From NCBI RefSeq assembly GCF_036246005.1, contig NZ_CP109171.1:5754001-5818000 (forward strand): 64,000 nt of DNA, in the 5' to 3' direction. A program made the position numbers and the translations under genes. How positions within the stretch are numbered: position 1 is the stretch's first letter; every line of letters begins with the position of its first letter. The notes under the pieces were generated by a model. It was given only the letters and a program-made list of their open reading frames with translations. It was not told the origin of the DNA and did not search any database. This DNA comes from Streptomyces sp. NBC_01723 (GTDB lineage: Bacteria > Actinomycetota > Actinomycetes > Streptomycetales > Streptomycetaceae). Positions 43,340 to 50,639 of this stretch are shown in pieces.

Positions 43340-43795
43340 ATGCCTGGTGCGAAGTCGGCGGTCGCGTGGCTGGCATCCGTCGCACCGGATCCCGAGTCCT
43401 GCCGGCGGGAGTGGGAGCGCGACCCCCTGGGTGTCGCGCTGCTGCCCGCGGGCCGGGCCTGGGACGTGCTCATCCTGCCGAGCAGGCTCGGCTATCCGAC
43501 CCTCGACGTGCTCTCCCGCGTCCTGGACCGGCCGGGTCCGGTGCTCGTCGACTTCGGCGACGCGCGGACGGGCTTCTTCGTGCCGGCCGGCACGGCGACC
43601 CGCTGGGTGGGCACCGGGGTCCGGACGGCCGGGCTCGGCACCTGGATCGTGGTGCCGCACCCGGGAGGAGCGTCCGGCGGGGTCCGCTGGCTGATCCCGC
43701 CGGACGGCTCCGGCACCCTCACCGACCCCGCGCTGCTGGAACTGGCGATGCACGAGGCGGCGGCGGCACTCGCGGGGGAGGAGGGAGGGACATGA
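43340..43795 (+). CDS. Conserved hypothetical protein, degenerate primase/polymerase-like
   Basis: This 151-residue protein starts at ATG 43340, with GGAGGT at 43328-43333 six nt upstream. Its pattern (GVALLPAGRAWDVLILP, GPVLVDFG, GFFVPAGTATRW, GTWIVVPHPG, VRWLIPPDGSG) recalls the bifunctional DNA primase/polymerase N-terminal family that is abundant in Streptomyces as short stand-alone proteins, but I see no acidic catalytic triad. The function is unknown. It stands alone between the polyamine operon and the chitinase gene. Confidence 0.6.
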   Translation: MPGAKSAVAWLASVAPDPESCRREWERDPLGVALLPAGRAWDVLILPSRLGYPTLDVLSRVLDRPGPVLVDFGDARTGFFVPAGTATRWVGTGVRTAGLGTWIVVPHPGGASGGVRWLIPPDGSGTLTDPALLELAMHEAAAALAGEEGGT

Positions 43796-43808
43796 GCAGC
43801 GCGAGGGG

Positions 43809-43837
43809 TTGACAAGCGAATTGGTCTGGACCAAATT
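43809..43837 (+). promoter_or_regulatory. DasR-type operator (dre) overlapping the chitinase promoter
   Basis: AATTGGTCTGGACCAAATT (43819-43837) contains the palindrome TTGGTC-TG-GACCAA, close to the DasR/chitinase consensus ACTGGTCTAGACCACT. A -35-like TTGACA is at 43809-43814, so the operator fills the spacer and -10 region. DasR, released by glucosamine-6-phosphate, would repress chitinase expression until chitin products accumulate. Confidence 0.8.
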
Positions 43838-43882
43838 GAGCGCGCTCCACCCTCCCCATCTCCCCCATGTCCGGAGGCACTT

Positions 43883-45733
43883 GTGGAACGCTCCAGACCG
43901 CTCGCCCGTCGCCCCCTCGTCACCCTGCTCACCGCCGCGGCACTCGCCGCGTCCGGACTGACCGCGCTCACGTCGGCCGCCCGTGCGGCCGACGCGGACC
44001 TCGCGCGCAACGGCGGCTTCGAGTCCGCCCTGGACGGCTGGACCTGCACGGCGGGCGCGGTCGTCGGCGCGCCCGTGCGCAGCGGCACGGCGGCCCTCAA
44101 GGCCACCCCGGCCGGCGCCGACAACGCCCGCTGCGCGCAGACGGTGACCGTGAAACCCGACTCCCAGTACACGCTCTCCGGATACGTCCGCGGCACCTAC
44201 GTCTACCTCGGCGCGAGCGGCACCGGCACCACCGACGTCTCCACCTGGGCCCAGTCCGCCCCCGACTGGCAGCGCCTGACGACCACCTTCCGCACCGGCC
44301 CGTCCACCACCCGCGTCACGGTCTACACCCACGGCTGGTACGGCACCGGCGCCTACCACGCCGACGACATCTCGCTCACCGGCCCGGGCGCCGAGGCGGG
44401 GCAGCCCCCGGCGGTCCCCGGCGGCCTGACGACCGGTTCCGTCACGTCGACCGGCGTCGCGCTGACCTGGTCGCCCGTACCCGGCGCGACGGGCTACGCC
44501 GTCTACCGCGACGGCACCCGCATCCGCACGGTCACCGGCACCTCCACCACCGTCACCGGCCTGACCCCCTCGACGGCGTACGCCTTCCAGGTCACCGCCG
44601 TCAACGACGCCGGTGAGTCGGCGCGTTCGGCGACGGTCACCGCCACCACCGCCGAGCACCCGGACGGCGGCGGGTCCGGCGACCTCCCGGCCCACGCCCT
44701 GGTCGGCTACCTCCACGCCAGTTTCGCCAACGGGTCCGGCTACACGCGGATGACCGACGTGCCCGACAGCTGGGACGTGATCGACCTGGCCTTCGGCGAA
44801 CCCACCTCGGTCACCTCCGGCGACATCCGCTTCGACCGCTGCCCGGATGGGGGCCCCTCCCGCTCGAGCGAAGCCGAGAGTGGGGGAGAGTGCCCGAACG
44901 TGGAGAGCGACGCCGAGTTCAAGGCCGCGATCAAGGCCAAGCAGGCGGCGGGCAAGAAGGTTCTGATCTCCATCGGCGGCCAGAACGGCCAGGTGCAGCT
45001 CACCACCACCGCCGCCCGCGACAAGTTCGTCTCGTCCGTCTCCGCGATCATCGACACGTACGGCCTCGACGGCCTCGACATCGACTTCGAGGGGCACTCG
45101 CTGTCGCTGAACGCCGACGACACGGACTTCAAGAACCCGAAGACCCCCGTCATCGTCAACCTGATCTCGGCCCTGAAGACCCTCAAGGCCAAGTACGGCG
45201 ACGACTTCGTGCTGACCATGGCCCCCGAGACCTTCTTCGTCCAGCTCGGCTACCAGTACTACGGCACGGGCAAGTGGGGCGGGCAGGACCCGCGGGCCGG
45301 CGCCTACCTCCCGGTCATCCACGCCCTGCGCGACGACCTGACCCTGCTGCACGTCCAGGACTACAACTCGGGCCCGATCATGGGCCTCGACAACCAGTAC
45401 CACTCCATGGGCGGCGCCGACTTCCACATCGCGATGACCGACATGCTCCTCACCGGCTTCCCGGTCGCCGGCGACGCGGCCAACGTCTTCCCGCCGCTGC
45501 GCCCCGACCAGGTCGCGATCGGCATGCCGGCCTCCGTCAACGCCGGCAACGGCCATGTCTCCCCGGCCGAGGTCGACAAGGCCCTGAACTGCCTGACCAG
45601 GAAGACCGACTGCGGCTCCTACGCGACCCACGGCACCTGGCCGGACCTGCGCGGCCTGATGACGTGGTCGATCAACTGGGACCGGTTGGGGAACTGGGAG
45701 TTCATGAAGAACTTCGACGCCTACTTCGGCTGA
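43883..45733 (+). CDS. Secreted family 18 chitinase
   Basis: This is a 616-residue exported enzyme. A signal peptide (cut near residue 35, AARA-AD) is followed by a beta-sandwich carbohydrate-binding module (about 38-168, LARNGGFESALDGWTC), a fibronectin type III domain (about 174-258) and a GH18 barrel (about 270-616). The catalytic motif DGLDIDFE spans D396 to the proton donor E403. GTG 43883 has GGAGG at 43873-43877. Residues 321-336 look like an in-frame insertion (see repeat at 44846-44890). A DasR-type operator controls it. Confidence 0.93.
   Translation: MERSRPLARRPLVTLLTAAALAASGLTALTSAARAADADLARNGGFESALDGWTCTAGAVVGAPVRSGTAALKATPAGADNARCAQTVTVKPDSQYTLSGYVRGTYVYLGASGTGTTDVSTWAQSAPDWQRLTTTFRTGPSTTRVTVYTHGWYGTGAYHADDISLTGPGAEAGQPPAVPGGLTTGSVTSTGVALTWSPVPGATGYAVYRDGTRIRTVTGTSTTVTGLTPSTAYAFQVTAVNDAGESARSATVTATTAEHPDGGGSGDLPAHALVGYLHASFANGSGYTRMTDVPDSWDVIDLAFGEPTSVTSGDIRFDRCPDGGPSRSSEAESGGECPNVESDAEFKAAIKAKQAAGKKVLISIGGQNGQVQLTTTAARDKFVSSVSAIIDTYGLDGLDIDFEGHSLSLNADDTDFKNPKTPVIVNLISALKTLKAKYGDDFVLTMAPETFFVQLGYQYYGTGKWGGQDPRAGAYLPVIHALRDDLTLLHVQDYNSGPIMGLDNQYHSMGGADFHIAMTDMLLTGFPVAGDAANVFPPLRPDQVAIGMPASVNAGNGHVSPAEVDKALNCLTRKTDCGSYATHGTWPDLRGLMTWSINWDRLGNWEFMKNFDAYFG
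44846..44890 (+). repeat. 45-bp repeat-like insertion inside the chitinase coding sequence
   Basis: The 45-bp segment, with core CTCGAGCGAAGCCGAGAG, resembles the short GC-rich imperfect palindrome scattered through Streptomyces genomes. It is flanked by the 6-bp direct repeat TGCCCG (44840-44845 and 44891-44896). With one flank copy it adds 51 bp (17 codons), keeping frame, and encodes a Gly/Ser/Glu-rich loop in the GH18 domain. Confidence 0.65.
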
Positions 45734-46371
45734 CCGCCCCCGGGGCGTGGCCGGGCCGTCCGCCCCGCCCCGGCCACCCGCCACACCCCGGCCAGCAGCA
45801 CCGCCCCCAGGCACCAGCTGGCCACCACGTCCAGCGGCCAGTGGTAGCCCCGGCGCACCAGCCCGTAGGAGGCGCCCAGGACGAGGAGCGCGCAGAGCAC
45901 GACCAGCACCCGGCGTACGGCCGGCGAACGCACCGCGCCGAACAGCAGCAGCGTCGCCGCGCCGTACGCGACGAGCGCCGTGGCGGTGTGGCCGGAGGGG
46001 TAGTAGCCGACGGCAGGCGGCACCGCCGGGGTGCCGGCGCGGTCGGTCCACGCCTTCAGCGGGGCCACCAGCGCCGGCACCAGCGCCATCACCAGGGCGC
46101 CCGCCAGCGGCGGCAGCCACCAGCGGTCCGCACCCCGCGCCCGCCCGTGCCACGCGACGTACGCCAGCGCGACGGCGAGAACGGGCACGGCTACCTGCAC
46201 GTTGCCGAGATCGGCCAGCAGCTCGGAGAGGCGGTCCGGACGGACGAGCGCCCGGCTCAGCCGCTCGTCCACGCCGACCAGCGGGCCGTCGGCGACGACC
46301 TGCCAGGTGATCAGCGCGAAGAGGAGGACGGGGAGCCCGAGCAGCAGCATGGCGCACAGCTTGGCAAACAC
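45721..46371 (-). CDS. PAP2 family phosphatase
   Basis: This is a roughly 216-residue membrane phosphatase with five or six helices. PAP2 motifs are GYYPSGHTATALVAYG (motif 2) and GLVRRGYHWPLDVVASW (motif 3 with the nucleophilic His); motif 1 is weak (LKAWTDRAGTP). Such enzymes dephosphorylate undecaprenyl diphosphate or phosphatidate. The start is uncertain: GTG 46371, ATG 46350 or a TTG further upstream inside the hairpin. It is convergent with the chitinase gene, overlapping it by 13 bp. Confidence 0.85.
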   Translation of the reverse strand: MFAKLCAMLLLGLPVLLFALITWQVVADGPLVGVDERLSRALVRPDRLSELLADLGNVQVAVPVLAVALAYVAWHGRARGADRWWLPPLAGALVMALVPALVAPLKAWTDRAGTPAVPPAVGYYPSGHTATALVAYGAATLLLFGAVRSPAVRRVLVVLCALLVLGASYGLVRRGYHWPLDVVASWCLGAVLLAGVWRVAGAGRTARPRPGGGQPK

Positions 46372-46415
46372 ACCGAAGGGCCGGCACAAGGGGGGGAGTG
46401 TGCCGGCCCTTCGGT
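46372..46415. promoter_or_regulatory. 17-bp perfect hairpin at the PAP2 gene start
   Basis: Positions 46372-46388 pair perfectly with 46399-46415 around a G-rich 10-nt loop. It lies immediately upstream of, or overlapping, the PAP2 start on the - strand, where it could block ribosome access or end read-through transcription. Confidence 0.6.
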
Positions 46416-46779
46416 GAACCGCCGTCCCGGGTGCCGAGGCGGCCGTCCTGACCGGAACGCCGCGCGCCCCGGGGGGTTTGGGGCGGGCGACCGTCCGATC
46501 GGTGAGGAGACCCGGAACCCACGGGTTCCGGCGGTGTGCGCGAGGCACGACCAGGTCGAAGCTGGGGAAGCCGCGGCCTGAGATCCGCCCACAGTCCCCT
46601 GTGGGCGGGGTGTATCTCTCATCTGCGTAGAACCTACGGCAGGGGGTGCGCTCAGGACAGGGGCATCGGCGTCCTGCCATCCACCCCGCACACCTTCTTC
46701 ACACGCTCTGCCGCTCCCCACGCCAGGCGTGCGAAACGCAGCTCAGATGCGCGTTCGGGCGCTCGCGCACCTGCCCGTC
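46416..46779. other. 364-bp non-coding region between the PAP2 and gabT genes
   Basis: I see no gene here. It holds a second perfect hairpin, CCGCCCACAG/CTGTGGGCGG with loop TCCC (46585-46608), a candidate gabT terminator on the - strand. A less G/C-rich stretch (46610-46700) follows, with no consensus promoter that I can support. Confidence 0.5.
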
Positions 46780-48114
46780 CTACAGGCCCGCGAAGCCCTG
46801 CTCGATGATGTCGAGGCCCTCGTTCAGCAGGTCGTCGCCGATCACCAGCGGCGGCAGGAAACGCAGCACGTTGCCGTAGGTGCCACAGGTCAGGACCAGC
46901 AGGCCCTCGGCGTGGCAGGCCTTGGCGAGCGCGGCGGTCGCCTCCGGGTTCGGCTCCTTGGTGGCGCGGTCCTTGACCAGCTCGACGGCGATCATCGCGC
47001 CGCGGCCCCGGACGTCGCCGATGATGTCGAACTTCTCCGCCATGGCGGTGAGGCGGGACTTCATGACCCCCTCGATGTGCTTCGCCCTGGCGTTGAGGTC
47101 CAGCTCCTTCATCGTCTCGATGGCGCCGAGCGCGCCGGCGCAGGCCACCGGGTTGCCGCCGTAGGTGCCGCCGAGGCCGCCGGAGTGCGCGGCGTCCATG
47201 ATCTCGGCGCGGCCGGTGACCGCGGCCAGCGGCAGACCGCCCGCGATGCCCTTCGCGGTCGTGATCAGGTCCGGGACGATGCCCTCGTCCTCGCAGGCGA
47301 ACCACTGGCCGGTGCGGCAGAAGCCGGACTGGATCTCGTCGGCGACGAAGACGATGCCGTTGTCCTTGGCGAACTGGCTGACGGCGGGCAGGAAGCCCTT
47401 GGCCGGCTCGATGAAGCCGCCCTCGCCGAGCACCGGCTCGATGATGATCGCGGCCACGTTCTCCGCGCCCACCTGCTTGCTGATCTGGTCGATCGCCTGG
47501 GCGGCGGCCTCCGGGCCGGCGTTCTCCGGACCGGTCGGCCAGCGGTAGCCGTAGGCGACCGGGACGCGGTAGACCTCGGGCGCGAAGGGACCGAAGCCGT
47601 GCTTGTACGGCATGTTCTTCGCGGTCAGCGCCATCGTCAGGTTGGTCCGGCCGTGGTAGCCGTGGTCGAAGACGACGACCGCCTGCCGCTTGGTGTACGC
47701 ACGGGCGATCTTGACGGCGTTCTCGACGGCCTCGGCGCCGCTGTTGAACAGCGCCGACTTCTTGGCGTGGTCGCCCGGCGTCAGCTCGGCCAGCGCCTCG
47801 GCGACGGCCACGTAGCCCTCGTAGGGCGTCACCATGAAACAGGTGTGGGTGAAGTCGGCGAGCTGCGCGGACGCCTTGCGTACCACGGCCTCGGCGGAGG
47901 CGCCGACCGAGGTCACGGCGATGCCGGAACCGAAGTCGATCAGGCGGTTGCCGTCGACGTCCTCGATGATGCCGCCGCCGGCGCGCGCGGTGAAGACGGG
48001 CAGGACGGAGCCCACACCCTGCGCGACCACGGCCGTGCGCCGGGCCTGCAGCTCCTGCGACTTCGGGCCGGGGATGGCGGTGACGACGCGGCGCTCCTGC
48101 GGAAGTGCGGTCAT
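46780..48114 (-). CDS. gabT: 4-aminobutyrate--2-oxoglutarate transaminase
   Basis: This 444-residue class III PLP enzyme converts GABA and 2-oxoglutarate to succinate semialdehyde and glutamate. The PLP lysine is K288 (LITTAKGIAGGLPLAA). VADEIQSGFCRTG carries the cofactor aspartate, and FNSGAEAVENAVKIAR and TYGGNPVACAGALGAIE are GabT motifs. ATG 48114 has AGGAG 5 nt upstream. A 17-bp palindrome at 48241-48257 lies in the upstream region it shares with the divergent ATPase gene. Confidence 0.92.
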   Translation of the reverse strand: MTALPQERRVVTAIPGPKSQELQARRTAVVAQGVGSVLPVFTARAGGGIIEDVDGNRLIDFGSGIAVTSVGASAEAVVRKASAQLADFTHTCFMVTPYEGYVAVAEALAELTPGDHAKKSALFNSGAEAVENAVKIARAYTKRQAVVVFDHGYHGRTNLTMALTAKNMPYKHGFGPFAPEVYRVPVAYGYRWPTGPENAGPEAAAQAIDQISKQVGAENVAAIIIEPVLGEGGFIEPAKGFLPAVSQFAKDNGIVFVADEIQSGFCRTGQWFACEDEGIVPDLITTAKGIAGGLPLAAVTGRAEIMDAAHSGGLGGTYGGNPVACAGALGAIETMKELDLNARAKHIEGVMKSRLTAMAEKFDIIGDVRGRGAMIAVELVKDRATKEPNPEATAALAKACHAEGLLVLTCGTYGNVLRFLPPLVIGDDLLNEGLDIIEQGFAGL

Positions 48115-48240
48115 GAGGGCTCCTGGGGCTTGCGGGATCTTGCGGACTCTTGCCTTCTTTTCTCGCAGGCTAGGACCGGTGGGGTGGGGTGGGCATGCTC
48201 CATGTGGGCGTTGTCCGTGGTGTCGGTTGTCCGTCCTGGA

Positions 48241-48257
48241 CAGGTGTCGGACACCTG
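48241..48257. promoter_or_regulatory. 17-bp perfect palindrome between gabT and the divergent ATPase gene
   Basis: CAGGTGTCGGACACCTG is a perfect odd-length palindrome of two 8-bp arms around one base. Related half-site-like TGTCC/GGACA sequences lie just to its left (48229-48242). It is a good candidate operator, possibly for the PucR-type regulator encoded nearby. Confidence 0.5.
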
Positions 48258-48331
48258 ACGGGTACGGCGACATCGGGACACGTCGGGGCGGGCCCGGCCG
48301 CGTAAGCGGTGAACTCCCCCTGGGAGGGCGT

Positions 48332-48337
48332 TAGATT
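48332..48337 (+). promoter_or_regulatory. Possible -10 box of a near-leaderless transcript
   Basis: TAGATT ends 9 nt before ATG 48347, so transcription would begin within about 3 nt of the start codon. The -35 region is weak (GTGAAC, 48310-48315). Confidence 0.35.
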
Positions 48338-48346
48338 GGCTCGCTG

Positions 48347-50515
48347 ATGGTGGACGGAGCGGCTGGTCAGGGGGCAAGGGCGATGGACAGCGACGGGAAC
48401 CGGGACGCGCGGGGTACGCATGCGAATCCTGTGCCGCGTCCGGCGGGGCCTCCCGAGGTGCCCGGGGCGCCGCCGCGGCCCTCCCGGGCGCCCGGGACGC
48501 CGGGCGTGCCGCCCTTGCCCGACGGGTCCGCGTTCCTGTCCTGGCTGCGCACCCCGCGGCCGGAGGCGCTGCCCGGCGTGTGGCGGTTCGGACACCGGCC
48601 GCGACCGGCGGAGGAGCCCGAGCGGGTGCCGGGACGGCAGCTGGTGAGCGGGGCGGTGATCGCCTTCCTGGTGGGCTGGCTGATCTGGTCCCTGCTGTGG
48701 AACGGCTACCTGGGCGGCTGGTGGCTGCTGCCCCTGTACGCGATGATCCCGGACTCCTGGGCCGAGCCGCACAGCTTCGGCTCGGTCGTGGCCGTCTACG
48801 CCTACTACGCCCTGATCGCCGGCATCATCATGGTCGGCGTCGGCCGACTCGGTCGCTGGGACGAGATCTGGCGGCGCTACGGCCCGCCCGCCTGGCGCCC
48901 CGCCACCCCCGCCGCCGGACCCCCGCCCGCCCCCGAGGAGGACCCCGCCGCCTGGCCCGCGCTCCGCGCCGCCGGTGCCGTCGAGGCCGCCGAGCGGCTC
49001 GCCACCGAAGCGCGCCAGGGGCTGATGCGGGACGTCGACCACGCCCGCATCGCACGGGCCTGGCAGGGCGTGCAGCGCGGCCGGCACAGCCTGGCCACCT
49101 TCACCGGAGCCGTGCTCGGCGCGGGCGCCGGCGCCTGCCCGCACCCCTCGGGCGACCGCGACCTGCCCGCCCGGCGGGCCCGGCACGACCTGCTCACCGG
49201 ACAGGTGCGGATCGGCACCGCCGCCGACGACGCCCGCAACCCCTACGCCTACCGCGGCGCCGGCCTCGCCCTCGGCCCCGACCTGCTCGGCACCTCCCTG
49301 CTGGCCGTCGGCCCGGCGGGCTCCGGCAAGACCGACAGCGTGGTCCGGCCGCTCACCGAGTCGCTGTGCCTGCACGCGCTCGCCGGGCGGGCCGCGGTCG
49401 TCGTGGTCGGCGCCGCGGGCGCGGACCTCGGCCCCGCCGACGCCTACGACGTCGTCGTACGGATCGGCCACCCGGACTCGGTGTACGACCTCGACCTGTA
49501 CGGCGGCACCACCGACCCGGACGAAGCCGCGGTCGTGCTCGCCGAAGCCCTGGTCGGCGACCTCGCCGACCCGCATCCGGGCAGCGACACCCGCCGCTCC
49601 ACCACCGTCCTCGCCCAGCTGCTCGGCCCCTTCCGCGCGGTGCACGGCCGCTTCCCCGGCGTACCGGAGCTGCGGCAACTGCTCGACGGGACACCCGGAC
49701 CGCTGGCCGAACTGCGGCAGGGCCTGCGGGCGGCCGGGCAGGAGTCCCTGCTGCGCGAGCTGGACGCCCGCGAGCGGCAGATGGGCCACCCCGGGGACGT
49801 CGGCGGTGTGCTGGCCGACCGCGTGGCGCTCCTCGACCGGCCGGCCTTCGCACCCTTCTTCGACACCTCGGGGCAGTCCCGGCCCTTCTCCCTCAAGTCC
49901 CTCGACCACCCGGTGCGGGTCCGCATCGACCTGCCGCAACGCGGTCACGCCGACGCCTCCCGGATGCTGGCCCGGCTGGTCCTCGCCCAGTTCACGGCGA
50001 GCGTCTCGGTACGGGAGGACCGGTCGCTCTTCGCCTGCCTGGTGCTGGACGACGCGAGCGGGGTGGTGACGCCGGAGGCGGTACGGGGCGTGCAGCGGCT
50101 GCGCTCGGCGGGCGCCGGGGCCGTGCTGACGCTGCGCACCCTGGACGACGTACCGCGACCGCTGCGCGGGCCGTTGCTCGGGGCCATCGGCTGCCGCATG
50201 GCACTGTCCGGGCTCACCCCCTGGGACGGGCAGGACTTCGCCGAGGTGTGGGGCAAGGAGTGGACCGAGGCCCGCGACGTCACCGACCGGCAGATCATCG
50301 CCGAGACCCCGGCGGGCAAGGCCGCGCACATGGTGCGCCGGGTGATCACCGGGAAGGCGCCCACCGCGCGGGCGGTCACCGTCCGGCAGGTCGAGCGTGA
50401 GCGCTGGTCGGCGTCCGAGCTGGCGCACGCCGTGCCGGCCGGGCACGCGGTGCTGTCGCTGACCACCGTCAAGGGCGAGCACGCGCCGCCGCTGCTGGTG
50501 GATCTGCGCGGGTGA
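48347..50515 (+). CDS. VirD4/TraG-like membrane ATPase
   Basis: This is a 722-residue membrane-anchored ATP-binding protein. A Pro-rich N-terminus (about 60 residues) precedes two hydrophobic segments (GAVIAFLVGWLIWSLLW and SVVAVYAYYALIAGIIMVG). The nucleotide domain has Walker A VGPAGSGKTDS (K328) and a Walker B-like FACLVLDDAS, and late sequence LTLRTLDDVPRPLRGPLLG resembles TraG/VirD4 coupling proteins. No conjugation genes accompany it. ATG 48383 is an alternative start with a better purine-rich leader. Its role is unknown; it seems to be conserved near gabT in Streptomyces. Confidence 0.75.
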   Translation: MVDGAAGQGARAMDSDGNRDARGTHANPVPRPAGPPEVPGAPPRPSRAPGTPGVPPLPDGSAFLSWLRTPRPEALPGVWRFGHRPRPAEEPERVPGRQLVSGAVIAFLVGWLIWSLLWNGYLGGWWLLPLYAMIPDSWAEPHSFGSVVAVYAYYALIAGIIMVGVGRLGRWDEIWRRYGPPAWRPATPAAGPPPAPEEDPAAWPALRAAGAVEAAERLATEARQGLMRDVDHARIARAWQGVQRGRHSLATFTGAVLGAGAGACPHPSGDRDLPARRARHDLLTGQVRIGTAADDARNPYAYRGAGLALGPDLLGTSLLAVGPAGSGKTDSVVRPLTESLCLHALAGRAAVVVVGAAGADLGPADAYDVVVRIGHPDSVYDLDLYGGTTDPDEAAVVLAEALVGDLADPHPGSDTRRSTTVLAQLLGPFRAVHGRFPGVPELRQLLDGTPGPLAELRQGLRAAGQESLLRELDARERQMGHPGDVGGVLADRVALLDRPAFAPFFDTSGQSRPFSLKSLDHPVRVRIDLPQRGHADASRMLARLVLAQFTASVSVREDRSLFACLVLDDASGVVTPEAVRGVQRLRSAGAGAVLTLRTLDDVPRPLRGPLLGAIGCRMALSGLTPWDGQDFAEVWGKEWTEARDVTDRQIIAETPAGKAAHMVRRVITGKAPTARAVTVRQVERERWSASELAHAVPAGHAVLSLTTVKGEHAPPLLVDLRG

Positions 50516-50639
50516 CCGTCCGGGCCGGGCGCCCGGGACCGTACAGTGAGGCAGAATCGACACAGGTCGTTCATACGCGACGGCCAAAAGATCACAGCCA
50601 TCTCACACCACTGACACGGATCCGAAGGCCCAGGACCCC

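Noticed and set aside
41657..46522. A 1621-codon open frame on the - strand across potC, the oxidase gene and the chitinase gene
   Set aside because: It is antisense to well-recognised genes and its product is low-complexity (Gly/Arg/Val/Asp) with no domain; such frames arise from high G/C at third positions.
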